Counted from the stretch's first letter, positions 27,152 to 38,520 are shown. The stretch: 64,000 bases of DNA from Hydrogenovibrio crunogenus (GCF_004786015.1 NZ_CP032096.1:1054001-1118000); one strand, 5' to 3'. The notes: a model not told the origin generated them from the letters alone. A program made the numbers and translations.

Positions 27152-27230
27152 TTGTATCGCTCATTATTAAATCAGTGTGTTTTGATACATTTCTTTTTAC
27201 ATTCTAAATTGGTTTTAGGGGTTTTAACTT

Positions 27231-28157
27231 ATGTCAGCTCCCGCTGTTTCATTTCAGGCTGTTAAAAAGCAGTATGGTTCTTTAGACGCCTTGAAAGGGG
27301 TGTCTTTTGATGTCAGGCCTGGTAGTTTTTTTGGCTTGTTAGGTCCGAATGGGGCCGGAAAATCCACTTTGATTAACAGTATGGCGGGTTTGGTCAAGCC
27401 GACATCCGGTAAGATTTTGGTGAATGGGTACGATGTGAATACCGATTACCGTCAAGCTCGCCGTTATTTAGGCGTGGTTCCGCAGGAATTGATTTCGGAT
27501 CCGTTTTTTACTTTACGTGAGCTGTTGGATATTCAAAGTGGTTATTTTGGTTTAAGAAGTCGTGAGCAAAAATTATGGATTGATGAGTTGCTGGAGCGCT
27601 TAGCCTTAACAGATAAAGCCAATTCTGTAACCAATGAGTTGTCCGGTGGGATGAAACGAAGAGTGTTGATTGCCATGGCGCTGGTTCATCGCCCGGAAGT
27701 ATTGGTGTTGGATGAACCGACAGCAGGGGTTGACGTCGACTTGAGGCGCACACTTTGGGAATTCACTAAAGAGTTGCATAAAAAAGGTCATACAATCATT
27801 CTAACCACGCATTATTTGGAGGAAGCGGAAGCGTTGTGTGAAGAGGTTGCCATTGTAAAAGGAGGTGAGCTTAAAGCCATGGAGACCACTTCTGATCTGC
27901 TGTCTCGCCACAACTACCGTTATTTGAGAGTTGTTTTGGAGGCTTCAGCAGGGTTTGAGGAGAAAAAGTTATCCCCTGAGTTAAAAGAACGTTTTATTGA
28001 GCAGGATGCGAATGGCCTGATGTTTAAATTGGAAAAGAATGTGCCTTTAAATCAAATGTTAAGCTGGCTGTCCCAAAGTCATTTGAGTGTGAGAGATCTG
28101 ACTAGTCGAGATGCGACTTTGGAAGAAGTCTTTTTAGATTTAACAGGAGAGGCTTAA
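27231..28157 (+). CDS. ABC exporter ATPase (YadG-like)
   Basis: A 308-residue ABC ATPase: GPNGAGKST, LSGGMKRRVLIAMAL, VLVLDEPTAGVD, LTTHYLEEAE. The long C-terminus (after about residue 220) is typical of ABC-2 exporter ATPases such as YadG. A TAGGGG SD precedes the ATG. Together with the next gene it forms an exporter that in many beta- and gammaproteobacteria lies between mlaB and ibaG. Substrate unknown. Confidence 0.9.
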   Translation: MSAPAVSFQAVKKQYGSLDALKGVSFDVRPGSFFGLLGPNGAGKSTLINSMAGLVKPTSGKILVNGYDVNTDYRQARRYLGVVPQELISDPFFTLRELLDIQSGYFGLRSREQKLWIDELLERLALTDKANSVTNELSGGMKRRVLIAMALVHRPEVLVLDEPTAGVDVDLRRTLWEFTKELHKKGHTIILTTHYLEEAEALCEEVAIVKGGELKAMETTSDLLSRHNYRYLRVVLEASAGFEEKKLSPELKERFIEQDANGLMFKLEKNVPLNQMLSWLSQSHLSVRDLTSRDATLEEVFLDLTGEA

Positions 28158-28158
28158 G

Positions 28159-28926
28159 ATGGAAACAAATTGGATTGGATGTTGGGCACTTTTTGTTAAA
28201 GAAGTGCGTCGTTTTTACTCGGTGGCTGTACAGACAGTATTTGCACCGGTGGTCTCTTCATTGTTGTATTTGTTAATCTTTGGGCAAGTGATTGACACCA
28301 AAATTGAAGTGTTCAGTGGTTTGTCGTATAGTCAGTTTTTGATTCCAGGTCTGGTGATGATGACGATTCTGCAAAATGCATTTTCGAATACCTCGTCGAG
28401 TCTGATTCAATCTAAAATGCATGGCAATTTAACATTCGTGATGCTGAGTCCCATTTCCCCTTTAGAATTCTATCTTGCCTTTGTTGGCGCTTCCATTGTG
28501 CGAGGTCTGGCTGTCGGGTTAGGGGTGTTAGTCGTAGGGATTGTTGGGTTTGACATTGCCTGGCAATCACCAATGTGGATTTTATTGTTTGCTGTATTGA
28601 GTGCGGCAATCATGGGTGGCGTTGGTATGACGGCCGGAATTTTATCCGATAAGTATGATCACTTGGCGGCATTTCAAAACTTTATCATTATTCCATTAAC
28701 CTTTTTGAGTGGGGTTTTCTATTCAATTCATGCGTTGCCTGACTTTTGGCAAGTGTTTTCACACTTTAATCCTTTCTTCTATATGGTAGATGGGTTTAGG
28801 TATGGTTTTTTTACGCAATCGGATGTCTCTATTTATTTAAGTTTAGCCGTAACAACGCTGTTCTTTTTAGGCATCACTGCGATAAATCTGATTTTATTGT
28901 ATAAAGGCGTTAAAATACGCAACTAA
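28159..28926 (+). CDS. ABC-2 type permease (YadH-like)
   Basis: A 255-residue ABC-2 membrane permease with six helices. It contains the family blocks FAPVVSSLLYLLIFG, YSQFLIPGLVMMTILQNAFSN, and IIPLTFLSGVFYSIHALPDFWQVFSHFNPFFYMVDGFRYGF. It starts one base after its ATPase partner. Substrate unknown. Confidence 0.92.
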   Translation: METNWIGCWALFVKEVRRFYSVAVQTVFAPVVSSLLYLLIFGQVIDTKIEVFSGLSYSQFLIPGLVMMTILQNAFSNTSSSLIQSKMHGNLTFVMLSPISPLEFYLAFVGASIVRGLAVGLGVLVVGIVGFDIAWQSPMWILLFAVLSAAIMGGVGMTAGILSDKYDHLAAFQNFIIIPLTFLSGVFYSIHALPDFWQVFSHFNPFFYMVDGFRYGFFTQSDVSIYLSLAVTTLFFLGITAINLILLYKGVKIRN

Positions 28927-28970
28927 ATTTTAAAATGACTTTCAATAAGTTAAAAAGTGAAGAATAAAGT

Positions 28971-29192
28971 ATGTCCCCAGAAAAAATTCGCGAGATGATT
29001 CAATCAGTCATTGAAGATGCTCAAGTTAAAATGAGCGGAGAAGATTGTAATTTTGCCATTGAAGTGACCAGTGCTTCGTTTGAAGGAAAATCGCCTTTGC
29101 AACGTCATAGAATGGTCAATGATATCTTTAAAGATGAATTTGCCAGTGGTGCATTACATGCCTTGTCCATCAAAACCAAGTTGCCTGAGTAA
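28971..29192 (+). CDS. ibaG: BolA-family protein IbaG
   Basis: A 73-residue BolA/IbaG domain protein with the FEGKSPLQRHRMVNDIFKDEFASGALHALSIKTKLP segment and the HR..V motif of the family. BolA-like proteins bind monothiol glutaredoxins and [2Fe-2S] clusters. It sits between the exporter and murA, ending three bases before the murA ATG, which is the classical ibaG-murA arrangement. Confidence 0.92.
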   Translation: MSPEKIREMIQSVIEDAQVKMSGEDCNFAIEVTSASFEGKSPLQRHRMVNDIFKDEFASGALHALSIKTKLPE

Positions 29193-30452
<1,260 letters not shown>

Positions 30453-30458
30453 TAACTA

Positions 30459-30490
30459 TGATGGTTCTTAAAAGGACCATCACTGTTTAA
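30459..30490 (+). terminator. Hairpin after murA
   Basis: TGATGGTTCT pairs with AGGACCATCA (one G-U) around a short loop, followed by only CTGTTT. Weak terminator or processing stem between murA and hisG. Confidence 0.5.
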
Positions 30491-30527
30491 CCCAATATTC
30501 AATAAAAGTTTATAAGAAGATAGAATT

Positions 30528-31154
30528 ATGGCAGACCAATTAACGATTGCCTTATCCAAAGGTCGAATTTATAAAGATACGCTTCCGCTTTTGGAAGCTG
30601 CAAATATTATTCCGCAGGAAGATCCAAGTAAGTCGCGTAAGTTGATTATTCCGACAAACCACGAAAATGTGCGTCTTTTAATTGTGCGTGCAACTGATGC
30701 ACCAACCTATGTCGCTCATGGCGCTGCGGATATCGGTGTGGCTGGGAAAGATGTTTTGATGGAAGCGCCATCGGATAACTTAAACGAACTGCTGGATTTA
30801 AAAATTGCGAAATGTAAATTGATGGTGGCCGGGCCAAAAGAGGCGAAACCGCATGGACATCGTTTGAAAATTGCGACCAAATATATTCAATCAGCGAAAG
30901 CTTATTATGCACAACAAGGTCAACAAGTTGATTTGATCAAGCTTTATGGCTCAATGGAAATTGCACCTTTAATTGATTTGGCCGACAAAATCGTCGACTT
31001 GGTGGATACTGGGAATACTTTAAAAGCGAACGGCTTGGTTCCGGAAGAGCATATCGCGGATATCAGTTCACGTTTAATTGTGAATGAACATGCCTATAAA
31101 ACCAAGTTTAAACAAATAAATGATATTGTTGAGAAATTTAGAGCGGCGATTTAA
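30528..31154 (+). CDS. hisG: ATP phosphoribosyltransferase, short form
   Basis: HisG commits ATP and PRPP to histidine synthesis. At 208 residues it is the short form, lacking the C-terminal regulatory ACT-like domain, so it should need a HisZ partner for activity and feedback control; hisZ is not in the window. Key blocks are [36 protein letters not shown] and the PRPP loop [16 protein letters not shown]. An SD (AGAAGATAGA) precedes the ATG. Confidence 0.95.
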   Translation: MADQLTIALSKGRIYKDTLPLLEAANIIPQEDPSKSRKLIIPTNHENVRLLIVRATDAPTYVAHGAADIGVAGKDVLMEAPSDNLNELLDLKIAKCKLMVAGPKEAKPHGHRLKIATKYIQSAKAYYAQQGQQVDLIKLYGSMEIAPLIDLADKIVDLVDTGNTLKANGLVPEEHIADISSRLIVNEHAYKTKFKQINDIVEKFRAAI

Positions 31155-31249
31155 TGTCGGTTATGAATGAATATCAGTGTGATACATAATAAAATGGCTG
31201 CGGATTTCAAGAAGAAACTCGGTCAAAATAAGTTAGAGTGGAAAATAAA

Positions 31250-32551
31250 ATGTTAAATATTAGAAAATTATCTGCCAATGCAGAAGGGTTTAAAGCTGAA
31301 TTAGAAGCCTTGCTTGCCTGGGAAACCGTTTCTAATGATTCAGTCAATGAAATTGTCAAAGATGTACTCAAAAATGTTCGTGAAAGAGGCGACGAAGCAC
31401 TCCTGGAATATACCGCTAAGTTTGATCGTTTGACCTTGGCGAAAGGGTCTGACCTTGAAATTCCAAAATCAGAGCTTGAAGCGGCTTTAAAGCGTATTCC
31501 ACAAGATCAACGAGAAGGGCTGGAGCTTTCAGCACAACGTGTTAAAGCGTATCATGAAAAACAAGTGATGAAATCTTGGTCTTATACCGAAGATGATGGC
31601 ACTTTTCTGGGGCAACAAGTAACTTGTTTAGACCGCGTTGGGCTTTATGTGCCTGGCGGAAAAGCGGCTTATCCGTCTTCTGTTATTATGAATGCCATTC
31701 CTGCTAAAGTGGCAGGTGTACCTGAGCTGATTATGGTTGTGCCTACTCCAGACGGTGAAGTCAATGATATGGTGTTGGCAGCCGCGGCGATTTGCGGCGT
31801 TGATAGAGTCTTTACTTTAGGCGGGGCGCAAGCTGTCGCCGCATTGGCTTATGGAACCGAAACTGTTCCGCCGGTTGATAAAGTGGTGGGACCTGGAAAT
31901 ATCTTTGTCGCAACGGCGAAACGTGAAGTTTATGGAACGGTTGGCATTGATATGATTGCCGGTCCATCTGAAATTTTGGTGTACTGTGATGGCAAGACCA
32001 ACCCGGACTGGATTGCGATGGACTTATTTTCACAAGCCGAGCATGATGAGGACGCACAATCTATTTTAGTGACGCAAGATGCTGAGTTTGCTGAAAAAGT
32101 GTATTTAAGTATGAATAAATTGGTTAAAACACTTCCAAGAGAAGAAATTATTACCAAAGCGATTACCGATCGTGGTGCGATTATTGTGGTGGATAATGAA
32201 GATCAAGCCATTGAAATGATTAACTATATTGCTCCAGAGCATTTAGAGTTATCAGTTGATGAGCCGAAAGCTTTGCTGCCAAAAATCAAGCATGCCGGAG
32301 CAATTTTTATGGGGCGTTACACTGCGGAAGCGCTGGGAGACTACTGTGCCGGACCGAACCACGTTTTACCAACATCAAGAACAGCACGTTTCTCTTCGCC
32401 ACTAGGCGTGTACGATTTCCAAAAACGTTCAAGTTTAATTATGTGTTCTGCCGAAGGCGCGAATATGCTTGGGCAGGTAGCGGGTGTTTTAGCCGATGGT
32501 GAGGGCTTGCAGGCTCATGCTGCTTCTGCACGTTACCGAGTAAAAGATTAA
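31250..32551 (+). CDS. hisD: Histidinol dehydrogenase
   Basis: HisD carries out the last two oxidations of histidine synthesis with NAD+ and zinc. The 433-residue protein contains [62 protein letters not shown] (zinc ligands and catalytic His) and APEHLEL. ATG at 31250 is chosen over an in-frame GTG at 31238. hisG is 95 bases upstream; hisC does not follow. Confidence 0.96.
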   Translation: MLNIRKLSANAEGFKAELEALLAWETVSNDSVNEIVKDVLKNVRERGDEALLEYTAKFDRLTLAKGSDLEIPKSELEAALKRIPQDQREGLELSAQRVKAYHEKQVMKSWSYTEDDGTFLGQQVTCLDRVGLYVPGGKAAYPSSVIMNAIPAKVAGVPELIMVVPTPDGEVNDMVLAAAAICGVDRVFTLGGAQAVAALAYGTETVPPVDKVVGPGNIFVATAKREVYGTVGIDMIAGPSEILVYCDGKTNPDWIAMDLFSQAEHDEDAQSILVTQDAEFAEKVYLSMNKLVKTLPREEIITKAITDRGAIIVVDNEDQAIEMINYIAPEHLELSVDEPKALLPKIKHAGAIFMGRYTAEALGDYCAGPNHVLPTSRTARFSSPLGVYDFQKRSSLIMCSAEGANMLGQVAGVLADGEGLQAHAASARYRVKD

Positions 32552-32572
32552 ACATTAATCCACTTGCGTAAA

Positions 32573-32602
32573 ATAAAAAAATGGCCAGGTCTGGTCATTT
32601 TT
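32573..32602 (+). terminator. hisD terminator, variant palindrome CCAGGTCTGG, copy 3
   Basis: A7TGGCCAG-type stem with TCTGGTCATTTTTTTT. Same element as the CCAGGCCTGG series with one base changed, forming a strong terminator. Confidence 0.85.
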
Positions 32603-32672
32603 TTTGCCTGTTTGATGTTACTTATTTGAATCAAGCTTATTTTGTAAGAGTCATAAATCATTGGATGGATAT

Positions 32673-33413
32673 ATGAAAACGACAGAGCTGGTGCAGTATT
32701 TAGATGATTTTTTAGAAGCGACAACCTTTAAAGATTATGCGCCTAATGGGTTGCAAGTAGAAGGCAAGTCAGAAATTACTAAAATTGTGACAGGCGTTAC
32801 CGCTTGTCAGGCTTTAATTGATGCCGCAATCGCAGAAAAAGCCGATGCGATTATCGTTCATCATGGATATTTCTGGAAAAATGAACCGATAACGATTACC
32901 GGCATGAAACAAAAGCGAATTCGTTCTTTGTTAGAAAATGAGATTAACCTGTTAGGCTATCATTTACCGCTCGATGCTCATCCAACGTTAGGTAACAATG
33001 CCATGCTAGGTGAGTTGTGGTCGTTAGAAGATATCACCCCTGAGCCAGGTTTGGTTAGGCTGGGACGCCTATCGTCTCCCATGAGAATTGATGCATTGAT
33101 TGAATCTGTTGAAAACAGCTTGCACCGAACACCGTTGCATTTGCCTGGTGGTCCATCAGAAGTTGAAACTGTTGCTTGGTGCAGTGGTGGAGCGCAAGGT
33201 TACATTGAAAAAGCGATTGAATGGGACGCGGATGTTTATATCAGCGGTGAAGTCTCAGAGCAAACCACGCATCAAGCGCTGGAAAATAAAATTCATTACT
33301 TGGCAGCAGGTCATCACGCGACTGAAAGACTTGGTGTTAAAGCCTTGGGAGAGCATTTGTCTCAAGCGTTTGATTTAGAAGTTGTTTTTATTGATATTGA
33401 TAACCCGGTTTAA
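32673..33413 (+). CDS. Nif3-like dinuclear metal centre protein (YbgI family)
   Basis: A 246-residue hexameric Nif3/YbgI family protein. Metal ligands are visible in IIVHHGYFW, in LPLDAHPTLGNNAMLGELW and near the end in AAGHHATERLGVKALGEHL. The family has proposed GTP cyclohydrolase-like or bacillithiol-linked roles, but its function in proteobacteria is unsettled. ATG at 32673 preferred over TTG at 32661, with GGAT just upstream. It stands alone between the hisD terminator and the pet promoter region. Confidence 0.93.
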   Translation: MKTTELVQYLDDFLEATTFKDYAPNGLQVEGKSEITKIVTGVTACQALIDAAIAEKADAIIVHHGYFWKNEPITITGMKQKRIRSLLENEINLLGYHLPLDAHPTLGNNAMLGELWSLEDITPEPGLVRLGRLSSPMRIDALIESVENSLHRTPLHLPGGPSEVETVAWCSGGAQGYIEKAIEWDADVYISGEVSEQTTHQALENKIHYLAAGHHATERLGVKALGEHLSQAFDLEVVFIDIDNPV

Positions 33414-33701
33414 AAATAAGCTTAAGTATTAGTGAGTAATAATTTTTTTTATAATTGTGATTAGTTTTATTTATAAAATAATTTTTGATGGTCATAAAGA
33501 GATATTGATGTAACGATTAATTTTGCTTTGGTAAAATACCTCGGCTCAGTTGGTTATTTTTAAGGTTTGTTGAAAGTGTTTTTGCATTTTTTTGACAAAA
33601 TTTAAAAATACAAAACAAGCTGCTAATGCCGGTTTTACGGGGTTAGCCAGAAATTCTGAATAGAATAATTACCTATAAAATGGACAAAAGAGGACGTCTC
33701 T

Positions 33702-34310
33702 ATGTCATCAGAGAACACAGAAAAAACGAATTTGACACGTCGAAAAGTGTTGACCGCTGCCACTGGGGTTGTGGGTGCAACGGGTGCGACTTTTCTAGCC
33801 GTACCCTTTGTCAGTTCATGGCAACCGAGTGAAAAAGCCAAAGCAGCAGGCGCGCCTGTTGATGCTGATATCAGTCAATTATTGCCAGGGCAAATGTTAA
33901 CGGTTTCATGGCGAGGCAAGCCTGTCTGGGTCGTGCGCCGTACCCCTGAAATGTTGGATATTCTTCCAACACTTGATGACACCTTAAGAGATCCTCATTC
34001 AGAAGTTTCAGAACAGCCTGATTATTGTGAAAATGAAGTTCGCGCTATCAAAGAAGAATTCTTAGTGGTTGTTGGGGTGTGTACGCATTTAGGGTGTGCT
34101 CCTTTATACCGCCCAGCGGTGAACTCGCCTGATATGGCTGAGGGGTGGAAAGGCGGTTTCTTCTGTCCTTGTCACGGCTCAAGCTTTGATTTAGCTGGTC
34201 GCGTATTCCAAGGTGTGCCTGCACCAACGAATTTGGCCATTCCTCCTTATCGCTATTTATCCTCTACGGTTATCCGTGTTGGTGAAAACCCAGAAGAAGG
34301 AGCAGCATAA
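33702..34310 (+). CDS. petA: Rieske iron-sulfur subunit of cytochrome bc1
   Basis: A 202-residue Rieske protein with a twin-Arg anchor (LTRRKVLTAATGVVGATGATFLAVPFV) and the cluster motifs VCTHLGC and CPCHGSSFD. It transfers electrons from ubiquinol to cytochrome c1. The 288 bases before it hold no gene and should contain the petABC promoter; I see no clear consensus there. Its stop overlaps the petB ATG by one base. Confidence 0.97.
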   Translation: MSSENTEKTNLTRRKVLTAATGVVGATGATFLAVPFVSSWQPSEKAKAAGAPVDADISQLLPGQMLTVSWRGKPVWVVRRTPEMLDILPTLDDTLRDPHSEVSEQPDYCENEVRAIKEEFLVVVGVCTHLGCAPLYRPAVNSPDMAEGWKGGFFCPCHGSSFDLAGRVFQGVPAPTNLAIPPYRYLSSTVIRVGENPEEGAA

Positions 34311-35542
34311 TGCAACCATCACATCCAACACCGAAAAATTCTTTACTAGCATGGCTAGATGCCCGCTATCCACTCGTGAGCACCTGGAATGTCCATGTTG
34401 CACAATACTATGCGCCTAAAAACTTTAACTTCTGGTACTTTTTTGGTTCTTTAGCATTGTTAGTGTTAATCAATCAATTTGTGACCGGTATTTGGCTGAC
34501 GATGAGTTTCAAACCTAGTGCAGCAGAAGCCTTTAACTCAGTCGAATACATTATGCGAGATGTTGAATGGGGCTGGTTGATACGTTATATGCACTCCACT
34601 GGAGCCTCGGCCTTCTTTATTGTGATTTACTTCCATATGATGCGAGGACTGCTTTACGGCTCCTATAAAAACCCACGAGAACTGGTGTGGTTAATTGGAA
34701 TGTTGCTCTTTGTTGTTCTTATGGCTGAGGCTTTTATGGGCTATTTGTTGCCATGGGGCCAAATGTCTTATTGGGGGGCACAGGTAATTATTTCATTGTT
34801 TGGGGCCATCCCTGTGATTGGACCGGATTTAGCGGTTTGGGTTCGAGGTGATTTTGTTATCTCTGATGCCACGTTGAATCGTTTCTTTGCGTTACATGTC
34901 ATTGCTTTGCCTTTGGTACTATTGATCTTAGTCTTCATGCATATTGTTGCGCTTCACCAAGTTGGATCGAACAACCCAGATGGTGTTGAGATTAAAAAAT
35001 ATAAAAACGAGCAAGGGTTGCCAATTGACGGGATTACTTTCCACCCTTATTACACGGTAAAAGATCTGTTTGGTGCTGCCGTCTTTATGTTCTTGTTCGC
35101 CTTTGTGGTGTTCTATATGCCAGAAGGAGGCGGTTACTTTATCGAACCCCCTAATTTTGAACCAGCTAACCCATTGAAGACGCCTGATCATATTGCACCG
35201 GTTTGGTACTTCACACCTTTCTATGCAGTGCTACGCGCCATACCGGATAAGTTGCTTGGCGTTATTGCAATGGGAGCCGCTATTGGTGTCTTGTTTGCCA
35301 TGCCATGGCTTGATCGTTGTAAAGTGAAGTCAATTCGCTATCGTGGGGTTTCTTATAAAGTCTTGCTAACGATGTTTGTGGTCAGTTTCTTTGTGCTAGG
35401 TTGGTTAGGAACACAGCCTGCGACACCTGAGCTGACAAAATTAGCGCGAATCTTCACCGCGACCTATTTCTTATTCTTTATTATTCTGCCGTTCACTTCT
35501 GCGAGCGAGCGAACGAAGCCGGTACCAGAGAGGGTCAGTTAA
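34310..35542 (+). CDS. petB: Cytochrome b subunit of bc1
   Basis: A 410-residue fused-length cytochrome b with eight helices. Haem-ligand His pairs lie in YMHSTGASAFFIVIYFHMMRG and FFALHVIALPLVLLILVFMHIVALH. The Qo-site motif appears as PVWYFTPFYAVLRA (PEWY-like with V replacing E) and the C-terminal helices are intact. petC begins directly after its stop. Confidence 0.96.
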   Translation: MQPSHPTPKNSLLAWLDARYPLVSTWNVHVAQYYAPKNFNFWYFFGSLALLVLINQFVTGIWLTMSFKPSAAEAFNSVEYIMRDVEWGWLIRYMHSTGASAFFIVIYFHMMRGLLYGSYKNPRELVWLIGMLLFVVLMAEAFMGYLLPWGQMSYWGAQVIISLFGAIPVIGPDLAVWVRGDFVISDATLNRFFALHVIALPLVLLILVFMHIVALHQVGSNNPDGVEIKKYKNEQGLPIDGITFHPYYTVKDLFGAAVFMFLFAFVVFYMPEGGGYFIEPPNFEPANPLKTPDHIAPVWYFTPFYAVLRAIPDKLLGVIAMGAAIGVLFAMPWLDRCKVKSIRYRGVSYKVLLTMFVVSFFVLGWLGTQPATPELTKLARIFTATYFLFFIILPFTSASERTKPVPERVS

Positions 35543-36202
35543 ATGAAAAAAATTCTAGCAACTTTAACGATTTTAATGACGCTTCCCCTGACTGGTTTTG
35601 CCGCAGGGGGATATAGTATTGAACTGGAAAAAGCCAATAACAGCTTAGAAGATAAAGACTCTCTGCAAAGAGGGGCCATTTTATTTTCTGAGTATTGCAT
35701 GGCGTGTCACTCCCTTAAATACATGCGATATAACCGAATTGCACGTGATTTAGGCTGGGAAGATGAAGAAGCGGTTGCCTATATGACCTATAACCAAAAC
35801 AAGCCGGTCGATTCAGTTATGACTCGTATGTTACCGGGTGTGGATAAAGAAGTATTGGGCACGAACGTTCCAGATCTTTCTTTGATGGCACGTTTGAAAG
35901 GTACGGATTATATCTATAGCTTCTTAAGAGGTTATGAAATCGATGAGAAGACTGGGGAGTGGGATAACAAGTTACTTCACGGTACCTCTATGCCGAATGT
36001 GTTAGAAGGAATGCAACGTCATATGAGTGCTGAGGAGTATGATCAAGCAACCCGTGATATCGCCAACTTCTTGGAATATGTCGGGGAGCCAGCTAAGTTG
36101 CAGCGTCATGATCTTGGTTGGAAGGTGTTGCTCTTCTTGTTGGTGTTGATTGTGATTACCTACTTGCTGAAAAAAGAATATTGGCGAGATGTGAAACACT
36201 AA
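35543..36202 (+). CDS. petC: Cytochrome c1 subunit of bc1
   Basis: A 219-residue cytochrome c1 with a signal peptide (MKKILATLTILMTLPLTGFA), haem motif CMACHSLKYMRY, a conserved NVLPDLS-like segment (TNVPDLSLMARLKG), the methionine-ligand region (LHGTSMPNVLEGM), and a C-terminal membrane anchor (VLLFLLVLIVITYLLKK). Last gene of petABC; a terminator follows. Confidence 0.96.
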   Translation: MKKILATLTILMTLPLTGFAAGGYSIELEKANNSLEDKDSLQRGAILFSEYCMACHSLKYMRYNRIARDLGWEDEEAVAYMTYNQNKPVDSVMTRMLPGVDKEVLGTNVPDLSLMARLKGTDYIYSFLRGYEIDEKTGEWDNKLLHGTSMPNVLEGMQRHMSAEEYDQATRDIANFLEYVGEPAKLQRHDLGWKVLLFLLVLIVITYLLKKEYWRDVKH

Positions 36203-36216
36203 TCATCATTATTATT

Positions 36217-36243
36217 AAAGCCCGCTCTGCGGGCTTTTTTATT
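36217..36243 (+). terminator. petABC terminator
   Basis: AAAGCCCGCTCTGCGGGCTTTTTT: strong GC stem with T tract, 14 bases before radA. Confidence 0.92.
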
Positions 36244-36256
36244 AAGGAATCTCTAG

Positions 36257-37630
36257 ATGGCGAAAAAAATAAAAATGGCGTATGTCTGTACGGAATGCGG
36301 CGCTGATTTTGCTCAGTGGCAAGGTCAGTGTAATGCATGCCAGGAATGGAATACATTAAAAGAATTTAAAGTTTCAGCCTCTAAAGCAAAATCTAGTGTG
36401 TCGCATGCAACAGGAAGTTATGCTGGCGCAGTTGAAAGCACTGTTTTGTCAGTGAATGAAGTTGAGTTGTCAGAAATCCCCCGCATGGATTCCAGTTTAT
36501 CGGAGCTTGATCGTGTGCTAGGTGGGGGGATTGTCCCGGGCTCTGTGGTGTTGATTGGTGGTGATCCAGGTGTTGGGAAATCGTCTTTGTTGCTGCAAGT
36601 CTCTTGTCAATTGAGTCAGTCTCAGAAAGTGCTTTATGTCACGGGAGAAGAATCGCTTCAACAGGTCGCCATGCGTGCCAAACGTATGGGGTTGCCTGAA
36701 GACAAACTGCGGCTTTTAACGGAAACCGATGTCGAATCGATTGTGATGGCGGCGCAAAATGAAAAGCCTGCCATTATGGTGGTGGACTCTATCCAAACCA
36801 TGCAGCTGTCAGAAGTTTCCAGTGCGGCGGGTGGTGTGTCTCAAGTACGTGAATCGGCAGCCTTCTTAACACGTTATGCAAAGCAAAACCAAGTGATGAT
36901 CTTTCTTGTCGGGCATGTGACCAAGTCAGGAGAAGTGGCGGGTCCGCGCGTATTGGAACACATTGTTGATACGGTATTATTCTTGGAAGGTCAATCGGAT
37001 AGCCGTTTTCGAACACTTCGTGCCATTAAAAATCGCTTTGGTGCTGTCAATGAGTTGGGTGTTTTCGCCATGACTGATAAAGGCATGAAGCAGATTAAAA
37101 ACCCATCAGCCATTTTCTTGTCGCGTGCGGATGAGCCATCCCCAGGTTCGGTGGTTATGGTGTTGTGGGAAGGATCTCGTCCATTGTTGGTTGAAATACA
37201 AGCTTTGGTGGATGAGTCGCCCTATGGCGCACCGAAACGTGTGACAGTTGGGCTGGAATATAATCGGATGGCCATGTTGCTCGCAGTGTTGCACCGTCAT
37301 GCAGGGGTGCAGGCGGGTGATCAGGATGTTTATGTCAATGTCGTCGGTGGGGTTAAAGTGACGGAAACCAGTGCGGACTTGGCTGTCTTGAGTGCCATTG
37401 TGTCCAGTTTAAAAAATAAGACCCTTTCGCAGGACTTGATCATTTTTGGGGAGGTCGGGTTGTCAGGTGAAATTCGCCCGGTTTCCAGTGGTCAAGAGCG
37501 CATTTTAGAGGCGGCTAAGCATGGTTTTAAGCGGGCCATCGTTCCGAATGGTAATATCCCGAAAGGCGGTGTGGCCGGAATGGAGGTGCAAGGTGTTTCA
37601 ACTTTGCAACAAGCTCTGGACCTAATTTAA
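36257..37630 (+). CDS. radA: DNA repair helicase-like protein RadA
   Basis: RadA (Sms) is a RecA-like DnaB-type helicase that promotes branch migration in recombination. The 457-residue protein has the N-terminal C4 zinc finger (CTECGADFAQWQGQCNAC), Walker A GDPGVGKSS, the RadA-specific KNRFG motif, Walker B MVVDSIQT, and a C-terminal Lon-like domain (GGVKVTETSADLAVLSAIVSS). SD AAGGAAT precedes it. Confidence 0.97.
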   Translation: MAKKIKMAYVCTECGADFAQWQGQCNACQEWNTLKEFKVSASKAKSSVSHATGSYAGAVESTVLSVNEVELSEIPRMDSSLSELDRVLGGGIVPGSVVLIGGDPGVGKSSLLLQVSCQLSQSQKVLYVTGEESLQQVAMRAKRMGLPEDKLRLLTETDVESIVMAAQNEKPAIMVVDSIQTMQLSEVSSAAGGVSQVRESAAFLTRYAKQNQVMIFLVGHVTKSGEVAGPRVLEHIVDTVLFLEGQSDSRFRTLRAIKNRFGAVNELGVFAMTDKGMKQIKNPSAIFLSRADEPSPGSVVMVLWEGSRPLLVEIQALVDESPYGAPKRVTVGLEYNRMAMLLAVLHRHAGVQAGDQDVYVNVVGGVKVTETSADLAVLSAIVSSLKNKTLSQDLIIFGEVGLSGEIRPVSSGQERILEAAKHGFKRAIVPNGNIPKGGVAGMEVQGVSTLQQALDLI

Positions 37631-37651
37631 ATTTCGCTTCTTCCTAGAAAT

Positions 37652-37682
37652 AAAAAAACCGCCAGGCCTGGCGGTTTTTTTA
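37652..37682. terminator. CCAGGCCTGG terminator between radA and IMPase, copy 4
   Basis: AAAAAAACCGCCAGGCCTGG and continuing CGGTTTTTTT: perfect 14-bp palindrome with A and T tracts, serving the convergent genes on both sides. Confidence 0.93.
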
Positions 37683-37706
37683 TAACAGGATAGGTCTAAA
37701 GGTTCG

Positions 37707-38507
37707 TTAAGCCAAGTAGTCCTGCCATTCCTTAAATAATTCAGGCGTGGTGGCTGCGACGGCTGAGCGTTTCACAACACGGTCGACCAAAACCGACTCT
37801 CCATCAAGTGTGGCGCTTTGCCCACCCGCTTCTTCTACGATTAGCCAACCTGCTGCATAATCCCAAATATTTTGGGCACCATGGCAATAAACCTGTCCGC
37901 GCCCAGCCGCAATCCAACACCAATCCAGAGCGACAGACCCAATGCTTCTTTGAGACGCATAAGGCGGTGTTTGGACGAGTTTTAAAGCCAGTTCCGCTGA
38001 TAAGCGTTTAAAGTCGACAATGCCGATACATTTTTTTAAAGTGGTTTTGGGTGTTTCAGCCACTAAGGGTTGATGGTTTAATTCTGCACCTAATCCTTTT
38101 CGAGCTGCAAACAGTTCGTCTCTGTCTGGGTCATACACCATGCCCGCGACTACCTGGCCATTCACCACCAAAGCCAGAGAAACACTGAAAATGGGAATGC
38201 CACTGGCAAAATTACTGGTGCCATCCACTGGATCTAAAATCCAACATCCTTGAGTTGATCTAAGGGCTTCAGCTTGTTCTTCTTGTGAGGATTCTTCTCC
38301 CAGGAAATCGAATTGTGGCCACTGTTTCATTAAGAATTCTGCGGTGGCTTTTTGCATCTCGGTGTCTGCTTCTGTCAAAACCGAGCCATCGGCTTTGGTA
38401 GTGGAAGTGACTTTTTCAAAACGCGATAAGACTTCTTGTTTGGCCAAGGTGACGATGCCGTCTTTTAATGTTTGCCACTCTTGTGCATTGTTAAACAATT
38501 GCGTCAT
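37707..38507 (-). CDS. Inositol monophosphatase family phosphatase
   Basis: A 266-residue Li+-sensitive phosphatase of the IMPase/CysQ/FBPase fold. Metal ligands are visible in LGEESSQEE, WILDPVDGTSNFASGIPIFSVSLAL, and WDYAAGWLIVEEAGG. Its substrate may be inositol phosphate, histidinol phosphate, or PAP; sequence alone does not decide. A histidinol-phosphatase role is possible in this lineage. Last gene on the minus strand before the radA terminator; 13 bases from the CorB-like gene. Confidence 0.9.
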   Translation of the reverse strand: MTQLFNNAQEWQTLKDGIVTLAKQEVLSRFEKVTSTTKADGSVLTEADTEMQKATAEFLMKQWPQFDFLGEESSQEEQAEALRSTQGCWILDPVDGTSNFASGIPIFSVSLALVVNGQVVAGMVYDPDRDELFAARKGLGAELNHQPLVAETPKTTLKKCIGIVDFKRLSAELALKLVQTPPYASQRSIGSVALDWCWIAAGRGQVYCHGAQNIWDYAAGWLIVEEAGGQSATLDGESVLVDRVVKRSAVAATTPELFKEWQDYLA

Positions 38508-38520
38508 ATAAATCTTCCTT

